64,000 nucleotides of DNA from Meiothermus sp. (GTDB lineage: Bacteria > Deinococcota > Deinococci > Deinococcales > Thermaceae), in the NCBI RefSeq assembly GCF_026004055.1, contig NZ_BPIJ01000002.1, forward strand, positions 621,803 to 685,802, given 5' to 3'. The translations under genes and the position numbers were made by a program. Each line of letters begins with the position of its first letter. Within the stretch, counting starts at the first letter, position 1. The notes under the pieces were generated by a model. That model saw only the letters and a program-made list of their open reading frames with translations, was not told where the DNA came from and searched no databases. This document shows, one piece after another, positions 25,793 to 36,434 of the stretch.

Positions 25793-25816
25793 AAAACCCC
25801 GCCCGGAAGGGCGGGG
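25791..25816 (-). terminator. Intrinsic terminator of slpA
   Basis: On the minus strand CCCCGCCC-TTCC-GGGCGGGG (8-bp perfect stem, 25797-25816) is followed by TTTTTT. It starts 19 bp after the slpA stop. Confidence 0.88.
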
Positions 25817-25834
25817 CTGTGCTTCAGGTCTGGT

Positions 25835-28564
25835 TTACCAGCTGAAGCTGTAGGAGATACGGAAGCCGTAGCTGCGGTTGTCCGTACCGCCGGAGCTGAG
25901 GTTGCCCATGTGGTAGTCCAGACCGATACCGGCATAGCGGTAGGTCAGGAGCAGACCAGTCAGGGTGAAGTTCACCGCACCGGTGTTGTCGGAGTAGATG
26001 TAGTCGGTGGTGTGGTCGTAGAGGTGGTCTTCCACGCCCAGGGTGGAGGCCGCAGCGTCGAGGCCGGTGCCCGAGTAGCTGGCGTACTTCACCGCCAGGG
26101 TGCCGCCGTTGAAGAAGAAGTTGGAGAAGCTGAGGCCAGCGTGCCAGTAGATCTCGCCCCGGCTCGCACCGCCAATGTCGGAGGTACGGTTTACGAAGCT
26201 ACCCTCCAGGCTGGGGTTGATGAAGCCCAGGTTGAAGGCATCGGTCTTGAGCTGAACCCCGTACTTGAGCGCGCTGCCGCTGCTGCTACCGCCCGCGCTG
26301 TCGAAGAAGAAGAGGGGGGTGATGCCAAAGGGCCCGAACTTGGCTTCGTACTTGGCCCCAACCAGGATGTCGGAGCGGTCGTAGTCGCCCGCCGCAGCGG
26401 TCTCGAGCTGGCGGTATTCACCAAACAGATCCAGGTTCTTGATCAGGGCGTTGGAAGCCTTGCCGTCATGCGACAGCTTGAAACCATATTTGCTGTCGAA
26501 GCGGTCGCTACCGGTTTGCAGTGTATTACCCGAGTCGGTGACGTTGTAGAAGTAGCCAAACAGGCTGAAGCCGGCAAACAAGGGCACGGTAGCGTCGACG
26601 CCCAGGCTGTTGCGGATGCTGGCAGCGGTCTCAAAGAAGTCCGCATCGTGGTCGTACTGAACAGTTGCGGTCACAAAGCCCAGGCCGAGCGTTCCTTTCA
26701 CCCCAAAGCCGCGCTCGTTGTCGTCGTAGGGGCGCTTGTTGTCACGGCTGGTCTGGAAGTCGATGGAGAGACCGGCGTTGTTGGCGTTGTAGCCGCTTTC
26801 CGCGAACTGCGGGTCAATGGCCCGGGCGTTGGCCTCAATGCTCAGCGGGCCAAAGCCAGTGGAGAGCTTGATGACCGAGGCCTGGTCAACTTTGGTGGAG
26901 TCGGAGAAGTCCCAATCGGCTACGGTAACCGGCTTGGTGGCTACGTACTCGGCTTCCAAGCCCAGGAAGCCAAACAGCTTGCCGTTCAGGTCGAGAGCGA
27001 AACCAGCACGACCGGTCGCTGCTTCGCGCACGTTGTACTCGGCGTAGTTCACGCCGGCGGTCAGACCCAGCAGGTTGACCGTGGAGCGCAGACCGAAGTA
27101 GTCGCGCACACCACCGGAGTTGCCACCCACGTTGAAGCCGCTGTCGCCCGTCCCGCCAAATACCACGGTGTAGGTGGGGCTGAAGGGGGCCTTGCTGGCG
27201 CTAAAGTCTACCTTGAAGCCCCGGCCCAGACCACCGGTGTAGTTGGGGTCGGCGTTGGACATGAAGTAGTTGGTGAAGCGGAAGCCGTTGAAGCGGTTGT
27301 AGGCAATGGTGAAGGGCTGGCCGTCAATGTTGCCCTTAACCGAGGCTACCATCACCTGCGGAATACCCGAGGTCACGTTCTGAGTAAAGCCGACGGTGGG
27401 CAAGGCATCCTCGAGGCGAGGGGCGCCGTCCTGGGTCCAGCGGAGCTGGATGCGGGCTTCCTGGAAGTTGAAGCCGGCGGTGCTGCCGGGGGTGCGGGCC
27501 ACGGTGAAGGTGGTGATAATGCGGGCCCGGTTGTCGCCGCCGTTGTTGAAATCGGCATCGTCTACGGTCTGGCCGTTGTCGTTACCGTCCCAGTTATAGT
27601 CGTCCCAGACGTTGGGATACAGACGGCGGACGTCATAGTTGGCGCCGGTGGTGTAGTTGTAGCCGTAGCGCCCGGTAATGCTACCGGTCAGGCTGGGGCG
27701 GGTGCCCTCCACAGCTGCCAGCCGCTGGTCAAGGCCGCTCACGCGGGTATCCAGCGCGCTCACCCGGTCGGAGAGGCGCACCAGGTCGGCCCGCAGGGCG
27801 GTGGCGAACTCCTGGATGGCGCTCACGTCTTCTTTGTTGGCGAAGCTGTCGAAGTCCACGTCGCCCAGTTGCTTCTCGAGGGCGGTCACCCGGTCTTGCA
27901 GGCTGAGCACGTCCTGGTTCAAGAGCACGGCCAGCTCGTTGAGGGCGCGGATGCTGTCGGCGTCGGCCTCAACCTGGGTCTTGAGGGAGGCCACATCGCC
28001 CTCTACGGCATCCAGACGCTCGGCCAGCACCTGGGCCTGGGCCAAAGCGGTGTCGGCGGCTACCGAGGCAGCCTCGACGCGGTCGGCCAGGTCGGCCAGG
28101 GCGGCTTCGTCCATGCCACCTTGGGGCTGGGCGGTCTTGAGCCCTTCGATGGCGGCCTCGAGGCGGGCGATGTCGTCCTTGGTCGCGGCGTTGTCTTCCA
28201 GGGCCGAGACGCGCACGCCCAGGGCAGCCAGCTCGGCGGCCAGCTCCTGCACCGCGTTGCGGATAGCGGTCAGGTCTTCATCGCTCAGGCCACCGCCTTG
28301 GCCTTGACCCTTAACGCACTCGCCGCCTTGCTGAATCTCGTTGAGCAAGCGCTGGAAGATGAGGGCGGCCTGGTAGCGGGTCAGGTTGGTATTGCCACGG
28401 AATGTCCCATCGGGGAAGCCCGTGATAAGACCGCAGGCTGCGATGCGCTCGACGGCTTCTTTGGCCCAGTGTCCGGCGGGTACGTCGGAGAACTGTGCCT
28501 GACCGAAGCCGAGACCGAGCACGGTCAGCAACCCAGCCAAGTAAACAACTAGCTTCTTCTTCAT
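25835..28564 (-). CDS. slpA: S-layer-homology outer-membrane protein SlpA
   Basis: 909 residues, close to Thermus SlpA (about 917). Order: signal peptide ([24 protein letters not shown]), SLH domain (about 25-80: [41 protein letters not shown]) that binds pyruvylated cell-wall polymer, a long coiled-coil (about 95-290, heptad-like LxxRVxALE repeats), then a C-terminal region of amphipathic beta strands ending YSFSW, as in an outer-membrane barrel. It is the main surface protein tying outer membrane to peptidoglycan. GAGGAGG lies 7 nt upstream; the transcript has a long leader from the promoter at 28765-28794, and a strong terminator follows. Confidence 0.92.
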   Translation of the reverse strand: MKKKLVVYLAGLLTVLGLGFGQAQFSDVPAGHWAKEAVERIAACGLITGFPDGTFRGNTNLTRYQAALIFQRLLNEIQQGGECVKGQGQGGGLSDEDLTAIRNAVQELAAELAALGVRVSALEDNAATKDDIARLEAAIEGLKTAQPQGGMDEAALADLADRVEAASVAADTALAQAQVLAERLDAVEGDVASLKTQVEADADSIRALNELAVLLNQDVLSLQDRVTALEKQLGDVDFDSFANKEDVSAIQEFATALRADLVRLSDRVSALDTRVSGLDQRLAAVEGTRPSLTGSITGRYGYNYTTGANYDVRRLYPNVWDDYNWDGNDNGQTVDDADFNNGGDNRARIITTFTVARTPGSTAGFNFQEARIQLRWTQDGAPRLEDALPTVGFTQNVTSGIPQVMVASVKGNIDGQPFTIAYNRFNGFRFTNYFMSNADPNYTGGLGRGFKVDFSASKAPFSPTYTVVFGGTGDSGFNVGGNSGGVRDYFGLRSTVNLLGLTAGVNYAEYNVREAATGRAGFALDLNGKLFGFLGLEAEYVATKPVTVADWDFSDSTKVDQASVIKLSTGFGPLSIEANARAIDPQFAESGYNANNAGLSIDFQTSRDNKRPYDDNERGFGVKGTLGLGFVTATVQYDHDADFFETAASIRNSLGVDATVPLFAGFSLFGYFYNVTDSGNTLQTGSDRFDSKYGFKLSHDGKASNALIKNLDLFGEYRQLETAAAGDYDRSDILVGAKYEAKFGPFGITPLFFFDSAGGSSSGSALKYGVQLKTDAFNLGFINPSLEGSFVNRTSDIGGASRGEIYWHAGLSFSNFFFNGGTLAVKYASYSGTGLDAAASTLGVEDHLYDHTTDYIYSDNTGAVNFTLTGLLLTYRYAGIGLDYHMGNLSSGGTDNRSYGFRISYSFSW

Positions 28565-28757
28565 TCTGCCTCCTCAAACTCTCATGGAGCAGCCAGATGG
28601 ATGCCCCACAAGAACCCAATGTTGCGGAGGCGCAGGATTTTTTGTGCGGGGCGAGTTGCCGTGTTTCCTCTCCCAAAAAACCCTTGCATCCGCAACGGAC
28701 GCCCGGTAAGAGATCAGCCCACCCATGGGGCTCAAAAAGCTCTCACCTTGCGCATCC
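28565..28757 (-). promoter_or_regulatory. Long 5' leader of slpA mRNA
   Basis: About 190 nt separate the promoter from the ATG. The leader can fold: TCCGCAAC (28689-28696) and GTTGCGGA (28621-28628) are perfectly complementary, and AGCCC/GGGCT pair near 28718-28738. Post-transcriptional autoregulation through the 5' UTR is known for Thermus slpA; here it is inferred. Confidence 0.55.
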
Positions 28758-28764
28758 GGGGGGC

Positions 28765-28794
28765 ATCATACCTGCGTATTTGCCGGGCTGTCAA
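28765..28794 (-). promoter_or_regulatory. slpA promoter
   Basis: On the minus strand TTGACA (28794-28789), an 18-bp spacer and TATGAT (28770-28765), near consensus for the vegetative sigma factor. Confidence 0.8.
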
Positions 28795-28829
28795 GTATGA
28801 AAGGGCCTGCAGACGAAAAAACCGTACAA

Positions 28830-29320
28830 TGTAGAGGGGTTTATTAACCCCAGAAAGGAGGCCAGACTACAAAGCGAGGAGCGCAGGGGGTAAGCAGCTG
28901 GTAGCCTGGAGCCTGTGGCCTGTGGAAAAAAATAGCTTGAATCCACAAGCCACATGCCGCCAACCACGAGCGTCTTACCTTACGAGGTGGCGGTCTCTTG
29001 ATAGAGATAAGCAGCAAGCTGCGAAAGATCGAAGTTCCGCGGATGCCGCCAGGGCGTGAACCCCGCCCTCTCCGCTGGCCCCCAGAAAACCGGGGCCAGA
29101 CCAGCTCTACGGGAAAGCCGGTCGCGCGAGCGCCGGACAACCAAGGGGCAGGGTTCAACGGGAATCAGACGATTGAGGCGTAGCCAGATCTGCCTGGCCT
29201 TGTACCTGCTTGTTGGGGAGACAGGGCGGGGCCGGTTTGGTGCAAAAACAGGGGGGTTGGCCTCCTGTTTGGTCTATGGTTGATACAGGGTTGTCTCGAG
29301 CAGGCAAAAAGATTGTGAGG
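28830..29320. other. Large structured intergenic region between slpA and glmS, candidate RNA
   Basis: About 490 bp without a coding frame. On the plus strand successive complementary pairs are visible: TGGCGG (28986-) with CCGCCA (about 29046-), AGGGCG/CGCCCT around 29051-29071, CTGGCCCC/GGGGCCAG around 29075-29099, CCGGTCGC/GCGCCGG around 29118-29135, and AAACAGG/CCTGTTT around 29246-29272. A stretch AGCGCCGGAC followed by GGGGCAGGGTT is loosely like the glmS ribozyme core but the rest of that motif is missing. It may be the glmS leader or an independent RNA. Confidence 0.4.
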
Positions 29321-29328
29321 TTTTAGTC

Positions 29329-31143
<1,815 letters not shown>

Positions 31144-31159
31144 GCTGCTCTCTGTACAC

Positions 31160-31192
31160 GCGCTATCGCTTTGATAGCGCGTTTTTATTTTA
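31160..31192 (+). terminator. Intrinsic terminator of glmS
   Basis: GCGCTATC (31160-31167), loop GCTTT, GATAGCGC (31173-31180), followed by GTTTTTATTTTA. Confidence 0.92.
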
Positions 31193-31280
31193 TGGCCTGG
31201 TGGGCCTCGAGCGGTTTCGGTGACGTGGAATGAAGTACGATAGGGTGGTATTTCGCGCTTCAGGCCCTTGGCAGTTCGAT

Positions 31281-32093
31281 ATGGAAATCTACCTCGGCAC
31301 CGGCGGCTACACCAACGAAGACTGGGTGGGCCTCTTGTACCCTCCCGAGGCCAAAAAAGACGAGTGGCTCTCCCTCTATGCGCGCCATTTCAATGCGGTA
31401 GAGCTCAATTCCTCTTTCTACAACATCCCCGGTCTCAAAGCTTTCGCGGGGATGCTCAGGCGCAGCGAAGGGCGGGTGCACTGGGCCGTCAAGATTCACC
31501 AGTCCATGACCCACGAGCGCAATGCCACCGATGACGACTACCGGCGGCTTTTTGAGTCGGTGGCCCCGCTGCGCGAGGCCGGGGTGCTGGGGCCCTTTCT
31601 GGCCCAGTTTCCCCAGAGCTTTCACCGTACCCCCGAGAACCGCAAATACTTCGCGGCACTGGCCCAGCGCTTTGCCGACAAGACCCTGGCCCCAGGCGGC
31701 CTGGCAGTGGAGTTTCGCCACACCTCCTGGGACAACGAGGAAGTGCGCGAAGCCTTCCGCAAGGCAGGCCTGACCTGGGTCAGCACCGACTATCCCCCCC
31801 TCCCCGGTCTGCCCAAAAACGAGCTGCACCTCACCGGCGAGATCGCCTACATCCGGCTTTCCGGGCGCAACAAGGAAAAGTGGTACGAGGGCAAGAACCA
31901 GGCCGAGCGGCACGACTACCGGTACAGCGAGGAAGAGCTGCGCTTCTGGGTGCAGTCGCTGTTGGCAGCCCTCGAGCACGAACACCTGACCCAGGTCTGG
32001 TTCATTTTCAACAACACCACCCAGGGCCACGCCCTGGTCAACCTGGAAATGCTACGGAAGCTGCTACAAGAAGCCGGGCTGTACCTTGGATAA
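31281..32093 (+). CDS. DUF72 family protein
   Basis: 270 residues from ATG 31281 (MEIYLGTGGYTNEDWVGLLY), a start typical for DUF72, a TIM-barrel-like family of unknown activity. Other family landmarks are the FNAVELNSSFYNIP segment, AVKIHQSMTH, FLAQFPQSFH, LAVEFRHTSW and the late AYIRLSGRN. The frame is open from ATG 31230, but the extra 17 residues are not seen in relatives as I remember them; neither start has a strong ribosome binding site. It stands alone between the glmS terminator and a convergent MFS gene. Confidence 0.83.
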   Translation: MEIYLGTGGYTNEDWVGLLYPPEAKKDEWLSLYARHFNAVELNSSFYNIPGLKAFAGMLRRSEGRVHWAVKIHQSMTHERNATDDDYRRLFESVAPLREAGVLGPFLAQFPQSFHRTPENRKYFAALAQRFADKTLAPGGLAVEFRHTSWDNEEVREAFRKAGLTWVSTDYPPLPGLPKNELHLTGEIAYIRLSGRNKEKWYEGKNQAERHDYRYSEEELRFWVQSLLAALEHEHLTQVWFIFNNTTQGHALVNLEMLRKLLQEAGLYLG

Positions 32094-32098
32094 AGTCT

Positions 32099-33277
32099 CT
32101 ACCGCCCGCTTGCCAACTGCGGCCTGCCCAGGAAAAACACCAGCGCCAGCCCGATCAGGAGGGCCGAGAACACGTAAGGATAGGCCGGAGAAAGCCCGTA
32201 CAGCGAAGTGCCCACCACCGGCCCTAGCATCCGGCCCAGGGCCTGCGCCGCGCTAGAGAGGCCCGCCACCGCGCCTTGTTCGTCGTCAGAAACTGCCAAC
32301 GATTGCGCCGCCGTGAGGCCGGGGCTGGCCATGGAACCCAGCCCCAGCAGCACCAGCGAGGCGGTGAGCCACCCAAAACTGGGCGCAAACACCAACCCCA
32401 GGTAGCCTAGCAACAGCAGGGGCAATCCCAGACCCACCAGGGCCCTGGGGGGCCACCTGACCGCTCGCACCCAGACCCCCTGCACCAACACCCCCACCAC
32501 CCCAAACACCACCAGGGCCAGACCCACGGTCTGCGCGGTCTGGGCAGGGCTTAGCAAAAGACGATCCTGATACAAAAAGGCTACGGTTTGCTCCATGGCG
32601 ACGGAGGCCAGATTAATGGCCAGGCCCACCAGTAGCAAGGGCAGAATGCGGGGATCGTCCCAGGAAAGCCTGGGCGGGCTTTGGGGGCGATCTCGAGGCT
32701 TGCGTGACTCCGGCAAGACCCTCCACACAAATAGAGCATTCAAGAGTGCCAGGCTGGCCGAGAAAACCACAGGCGTCAGCAAACCAAAATGGGCCAGCCC
32801 CGCCCCAATGGCTGGGCCAAAAATCACCCCCAGACCGAAAGCAGCCCCTAGGATGGCAAAGTTCTGGGTGCGCTGCTCACGGGGGGTGATATCGGCCAGG
32901 TAAGCCTGGGCGGTGGGCAGGGTGGCCGAGGAAAAAGCACCGCCCAGCAGCCTTGTTGCTAACATCGAGCCAAACAGGCCCCACCCCAACAGCACCTTCT
33001 GGTAGCCCAGCCAGGCAAAAAAAGCGAACAAAAAGAAGCTGACCGCAAACCCCAGGATGCCCAACAGCAGGATGGGCTTGCGACCCACCACCTCGCTCCG
33101 GCGCCCCCAATAGGCCGAGAGCACAAACTGCATCAGGGCATAGCCGGTAGAAAACAACCCGACCTGCACCTCGCTCAGGCCCAGTTCGCGCGAGAGCGGC
33201 CCCAGGATGGGAAACAATACCGATAGGCCCAGAATACTGTTGAAGAGGGTGAGGAACAGTAACGAGAGCGGGTTCAC
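32099..33277 (-). CDS. MFS transporter (multidrug or sugar efflux type)
   Basis: 392 residues from GTG 33277 (NPLSLLFLTLFNSILGLSVL...), 12 predicted TM segments with the MFS loop 2-3 signature AYWGRRSEVVGRKPILL and a second-half repeat. It resembles the TetA/Bcr-like drug:H+ antiporter group (motif C-like GFGLGVIFGPAIGAGL in TM5). The frame stays open a further 63 codons upstream, but these cover a DnaA-box array and are not membrane-protein-like. A TACACT box is 8 nt upstream of the GTG; the box array starts about 40 bp from the GTG, so DnaA may affect expression (inference). Confidence 0.85.
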   Translation of the reverse strand: MNPLSLLFLTLFNSILGLSVLFPILGPLSRELGLSEVQVGLFSTGYALMQFVLSAYWGRRSEVVGRKPILLLGILGFAVSFFLFAFFAWLGYQKVLLGWGLFGSMLATRLLGGAFSSATLPTAQAYLADITPREQRTQNFAILGAAFGLGVIFGPAIGAGLAHFGLLTPVVFSASLALLNALFVWRVLPESRKPRDRPQSPPRLSWDDPRILPLLLVGLAINLASVAMEQTVAFLYQDRLLLSPAQTAQTVGLALVVFGVVGVLVQGVWVRAVRWPPRALVGLGLPLLLLGYLGLVFAPSFGWLTASLVLLGLGSMASPGLTAAQSLAVSDDEQGAVAGLSSAAQALGRMLGPVVGTSLYGLSPAYPYVFSALLIGLALVFFLGRPQLASGR

Positions 33278-33317
33278 GGTCAAATAGTGTACCGTCCCCA
33301 AAAACGGGTAGCGCTTC

Positions 33318-33360
33318 TGTGAATAAGCTGTGGATAAGTCTGTGGATAACCTGTGGATAA
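33318..33360. promoter_or_regulatory. Array of four DnaA-box-like nonamers
   Basis: TGTGAATAA (33318-33326) and three exact TGTGGATAA boxes (33329-33337, 33341-33349, 33352-33360), all in one direction and 11, 12 and 11 bp apart, with a further partial TGTGGA at 33364. TGTGGATAA is the complement of the consensus DnaA box TTATCCACA. No dnaA, dnaN or clear unwinding element is nearby. Confidence 0.75.
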
Positions 33361-33564
33361 CCCTGTGGAGGTTTCTACACCTGGCCCTGGGTCTTTGGCT
33401 TGGTTCACCCAAAATATACCGTCTTGGAGATGACAAATCTGCCCTGATCGCACTTCGTCCCGGCACCTCTTGACCAAGCAGACTTTCGCGGAGGCCGCTC
33501 CGGGCACCCGGCGACCAAAGCCAAGGGGCCAGAGAATCGTTTCCCTGGCCCCTGTGCCCTAATT

Positions 33565-33659
33565 TGGCGGAGGAGGGGGGATTCGAACCCCCGATAGGGA
33601 CTTTCGTTCCCTATAACGGTTTAGCAAACCGCCGCCTTCAGCCACTCGGCCACCCCTCC
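33565..33659 (-). tRNA. tRNA-Ser (GCT)
   Basis: On the minus strand GGAGGGG pairs with CTCCTCC (one G-U) in the acceptor stem, with G73 and an encoded CCA. The D arm has GGCCGAGTGG, the anticodon loop is TTGCTAA (anticodon GCT), the long variable arm TAGGGA-ACGAAAG-TCCCTA marks a class II tRNA, and the T arm is GGGGG-TTCGAAT-CCCCC. Confidence 0.95.
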
Positions 33660-33748
33660 AATGGGTTGTTGGGTCTGGGGGTGTGTCCCCGAAAACCGCA
33701 AACGATACTTTAGCACAAAATTGGGTATTTGAAACACCCGGCCTCATC

Positions 33749-33838
33749 TGGCGGAGGGAGAGGGATTCGAACCCCCGGTAGACTTGCGTCTACAACGGTT
33801 TTCAAGACCGCCGCTTTCAACCACTCAGCCATCCCTCC
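33749..33838 (-). tRNA. tRNA-Ser (TGA)
   Basis: On the minus strand GGAGGGA pairs with TCCCTCC, then G73 and encoded CCA. The anticodon loop is CTTGAAA (anticodon TGA), with a long variable arm (GTAGAC-GCAA-GTCTAC) and T loop TTCGAAT. It lies 89 bp upstream of tRNA-Ser(GCT), probably on the same transcript. Confidence 0.95.
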
Positions 33839-33883
33839 ATGCCCGCCTACCTCTTGTACATTCCACCAGGCCAGGGCGCTCTC

Positions 33884-33914
33884 CTAATATGGGATGGAGA
33901 ACTGGGCTTGTCAA
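33884..33914 (-). promoter_or_regulatory. Promoter of the tRNA-Ser pair
   Basis: Minus strand TTGACA (33914-33909) and TATTAG (33889-33884) 19 bp apart; CATATT at 17 bp spacing overlaps it. It is about 45 bp upstream of tRNA-Ser(TGA). Confidence 0.5.
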
Positions 33915-33993
33915 GCAAACCCGGTCGTTATTGTGGGCGCTTTCGATCTCTGAACATCGTAGCTCGGAGGGCCAGCACCGGGCCCCATGCTGA

Positions 33994-34031
33994 GTTGCTT
34001 CGTTGGCCTCTGGCCTCCTCGCAATGACGAG
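33994..34031. repeat. Relic end of the GTCATTGCGAG repeat
   Basis: GTTGCTTCG followed about 20 bp later by CTCGCAATGACGAG matches the right end of the 180-bp repeat at 22794-22973. It sits just outside the 338-bp element. Confidence 0.5.
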
Positions 34032-34042
34032 GTTTTCCTAAG

Positions 34043-34380
34043 TGGTCTGGTAACAAAATACGCAGTATGGGGTTTAGCCTTCAGAACGCGCCGTGTCTCG
34101 TAAACCTGGGCCTTCGGTGCCTTGCCTGTACGGTCATGCAAAAAGCACCCCACCCCGCTTCGCCCCTTTCCTCCCCTACTGCGTAGGGGAGGCCAGGTGG
34201 GGTGGCTGACCTGGCCCTTCACGCAGCGGATTGGGGGCCTTGCCTGATACCCTCCCCCACCCTCCCTACGCGGTAGGGAGGGCGTTTTTAGGCCATCTCG
34301 GGGGCCGAAGTGGGATGGAATCTCTACATCGATGTATTCGGTGTACGGTACAAAACTTCGGAAATTTAGTTACCAGACCA
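34043..34380 (+). mobile_element. 338-bp MITE-like element, copy 2
   Basis: Perfect terminal inverted repeats TGGTCTGGTAAC and GTTACCAGACCA, flanked by CTAAG on both sides (34038-34042 and 34381-34385), a clear 5-bp target duplication. The body is almost identical to 4976-5313, with the same length. No transposase frame. Its intact ends and duplication suggest a recent insertion. The remaining gap from 33839 to 34435 holds the tRNA promoter and a repeat relic. Confidence 0.85.
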
Positions 34381-34435
34381 CTAAGCAGGCTTGTACATTC
34401 TAGACGACGGTGTATTGAAGGAAGCTTTCCGGTAC

Positions 34436-35653
34436 TTAACGCACCGAGCGAATCTGGCGAACCAGCAGGGTGCCCAGCACAAAACACACAGCGGCCATCA
34501 GAAACAGCACCGTATAGCCCAGGCCGGGGCTCTGGCGGTTGAAGACATCGAGCATGGCCCCAAAACCCCCGGCCAGCACCTGCGGCAACACAATGGAAGT
34601 TTGCCAGATGCCCATGTCGGTGGCGTGGGCTTGGGGGTTGGGCAACACATCTGCGACCAGAGCCCAGTCTACTGCCAGGTAGGCCCCATACAGCAGCCCA
34701 AACACCACCGCCAGCACCAGCAGCACATCGTAGCGGGGCAGCAACAGGATGGGCAGCATCAAGGCTGCCAGCCCCACCCCGGCGATGTAGATGATGGGTT
34801 TGCGGCCTTGTTGATCGGAGAGGCGACCTGCCGGAACGGCCGAAATGGCCGCGCCAATGGAGATGAGCAGGCCCAGCAGGGCCACAGCCTGGAAGGCTTC
34901 GGTGGCCAGGGTCTGGCCGAAAGCCTGGAAGGTTTGCACCACATCGGCCAGGTAGTACTGAAGGTAGGTTTGTACCACGTATTGGGCCAGCATGACTAGG
35001 AAGCGGGTAAACCAGACCCAGCGGAAATCGGCGTTGCGCCAGGGGGCTACCATGCTCTCGAGGAGACCCCGCCTTTGCGGTTGTAACCCCGGTACCTCCC
35101 GAATCAGGCCCAGAATCATGCCGGCGGCCAGCAAATTAACCACGGCAATCAGGAGGAACTGCCATTGCAAATTGGCCAGCAAAAAGCCCACTGCCCCCGC
35201 TACCACCTGGCCGCCCACCTGTAGCGTACCCAGCCAGCCCGAAGCCACCCCGCGTTCGCGGCGCGCTGTGAGGTCGGGGATGAGGGCCGAGTAGGGGCCG
35301 GTGGCCATATCGTCGGCCAGTTGGAGCAGCAGATAGGCCACCACCAGCTGCCAGTAGCTGCCGGCATAGGCCATCCAGACCAATGAACCTGCTGTAAGGA
35401 CAGTCCCCAGGGCCAAAAAGGGCATCCGGCGGCCCACCCGGTCGGAGATATAGCCCCAGATGGGCGGCCCAATAAAGGCCATCACCGCACCCAGGGCAAA
35501 CAAGAGCCCCAGCCGGGTGGCCCGCTCGGGTTCGGGCACCAGCTCGGCCACCCGGGCCGGCAGCAATACCAGCAAAATCAGAAACCACTTGAAGCTGCTC
35601 GCAAACCAATAGGAGGAAAGCACCAAGTACCAGGGGTTGGTGTGAGGGCGCAT
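34436..35653 (-). CDS. MFS transporter
   Basis: 405 residues, 12 TM segments. It starts NPWYLVLSSYWFASSFKWFL and has the MFS loop signature GYISDRVGRRMPFLALGT and GRLSDQQGRKPIIY in the second half. The GRxxPF form and the ADDMATGPYSALIPDLT segment resemble the glycoside/sugar or SLC45-like branch, but substrate is unknown. Its 3' end lies about 50 bp from the 338-bp element. The start has no strong ribosome binding site. It is divergent from the 35748 gene. Confidence 0.85.
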   Translation of the reverse strand: MRPHTNPWYLVLSSYWFASSFKWFLILLVLLPARVAELVPEPERATRLGLLFALGAVMAFIGPPIWGYISDRVGRRMPFLALGTVLTAGSLVWMAYAGSYWQLVVAYLLLQLADDMATGPYSALIPDLTARRERGVASGWLGTLQVGGQVVAGAVGFLLANLQWQFLLIAVVNLLAAGMILGLIREVPGLQPQRRGLLESMVAPWRNADFRWVWFTRFLVMLAQYVVQTYLQYYLADVVQTFQAFGQTLATEAFQAVALLGLLISIGAAISAVPAGRLSDQQGRKPIIYIAGVGLAALMLPILLLPRYDVLLVLAVVFGLLYGAYLAVDWALVADVLPNPQAHATDMGIWQTSIVLPQVLAGGFGAMLDVFNRQSPGLGYTVLFLMAAVCFVLGTLLVRQIRSVR

Positions 35654-35747
35654 TTGACCCAGTATACGGGTTGATCAGACGCCATTTTTCAGCTTTCGGT
35701 TGATCGGAATCGCGGGTCGCCCAAGAATGAAAAACAAGGAGAAAAAT

Positions 35748-36434
35748 ATGGATCAAGCAACCCTAGTGATTACTGAAAGCGACCTGGTTTTCCGCGAGGA
35801 TAAAACCCAACTGACCCACGATGCCCAAGGCCGGGCGTACCGCGTGAAAAGGCTACCGCGACCGCAGATTCAGGGTGAGGTGCTGCGCTCTATTTTGGCG
35901 CGCGCGGTTGGGATTGGCAGCCCTCGAGTAAGTGTACTGGTTAACGAGCGCCTCGAGCCCATCGGTATCGTCGCCCCGGTGCTGGAACTGAACAAGCCGA
36001 TAGACATCAAGCACCCTGAGCTGCTACGGGCCATCTCGGTGAAGGGCATCTTGGGCGATGGGGATTTGCTTGAGGCTGAAACCCTATTCCAGAACCTGGC
36101 CACAGACCCTGCGGGCAAACTCTGGGTGCTGGATTTCGAGGGATCCATGCCTGCAAGGGTGTCTGGCTGGTACGAGGGCAACCCCGAAATCCTGGCGAGC
36201 TTGTATGCACTGATCATCTATAGCCATTTTCATTTTGAGCACCTACCCCTGACGGTAGAGTCCTGGCGCCAGGCTGCTCAGACTGGTTTGGATGCATTCG
36301 ATGGCCCAGGGCTGCGGTTGTTGGGGGACGTGCGGTTGCTCAACCAAAGCCTGGAAAAGCTTGTAGAAAACATGTGTAAGATCTTCCTGGAGGAGCCCAT
36401 GCCCACTCACAGCCCAGCGAGGCCCCTCGCCTGA
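35748..36434 (+). CDS. Hypothetical soluble protein
   Basis: 228 residues from ATG 35748, chosen because AAGGAG lies 7 nt upstream (CAAGGAGAAAAATATG); an earlier in-frame ATG at 35700 lacks one. I do not recognise the family. Segments such as LVKGILGDGDLLEAETLF-like KGILGDGDLLEAETLFQNL (19 residues) and KLWVLDFEGSMPARVSGWYE could be loops of a kinase-like fold (HipA or PI3K-type proteins have GD and D-F-E elements), but this is only a hint. No signal peptide or membrane segment. It is followed by a bidirectional terminator and tRNA-Arg. Confidence 0.65.
   Translation: MDQATLVITESDLVFREDKTQLTHDAQGRAYRVKRLPRPQIQGEVLRSILARAVGIGSPRVSVLVNERLEPIGIVAPVLELNKPIDIKHPELLRAISVKGILGDGDLLEAETLFQNLATDPAGKLWVLDFEGSMPARVSGWYEGNPEILASLYALIIYSHFHFEHLPLTVESWRQAAQTGLDAFDGPGLRLLGDVRLLNQSLEKLVENMCKIFLEEPMPTHSPARPLA

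Noticed and set aside
25910-28552. An open frame of about 880 codons antisense to slpA
   Set aside because: The slpA strand has signal peptide, SLH domain, promoter, ribosome binding site and terminator. The antisense frame is Gly/Val-rich with no domain and comes from GC-rich codon structure.
29140-29170. tRNA-like T-loop (GGTTCAACGGG)
   Set aside because: The flanking bases do not form a T-stem and no acceptor or anticodon arm is present.
29100-29200. glmS ribozyme upstream of glmS
   Set aside because: Only two short stretches resemble the core; the conserved 3' half and correct order are not visible, so I list it only as something to test.
33300-33420. Chromosomal replication origin
   Set aside because: Four DnaA boxes alone are not enough. 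There is no dnaA, dnaN, parAB, gidA or clear AT-rich unwinding element in the neighbourhood.
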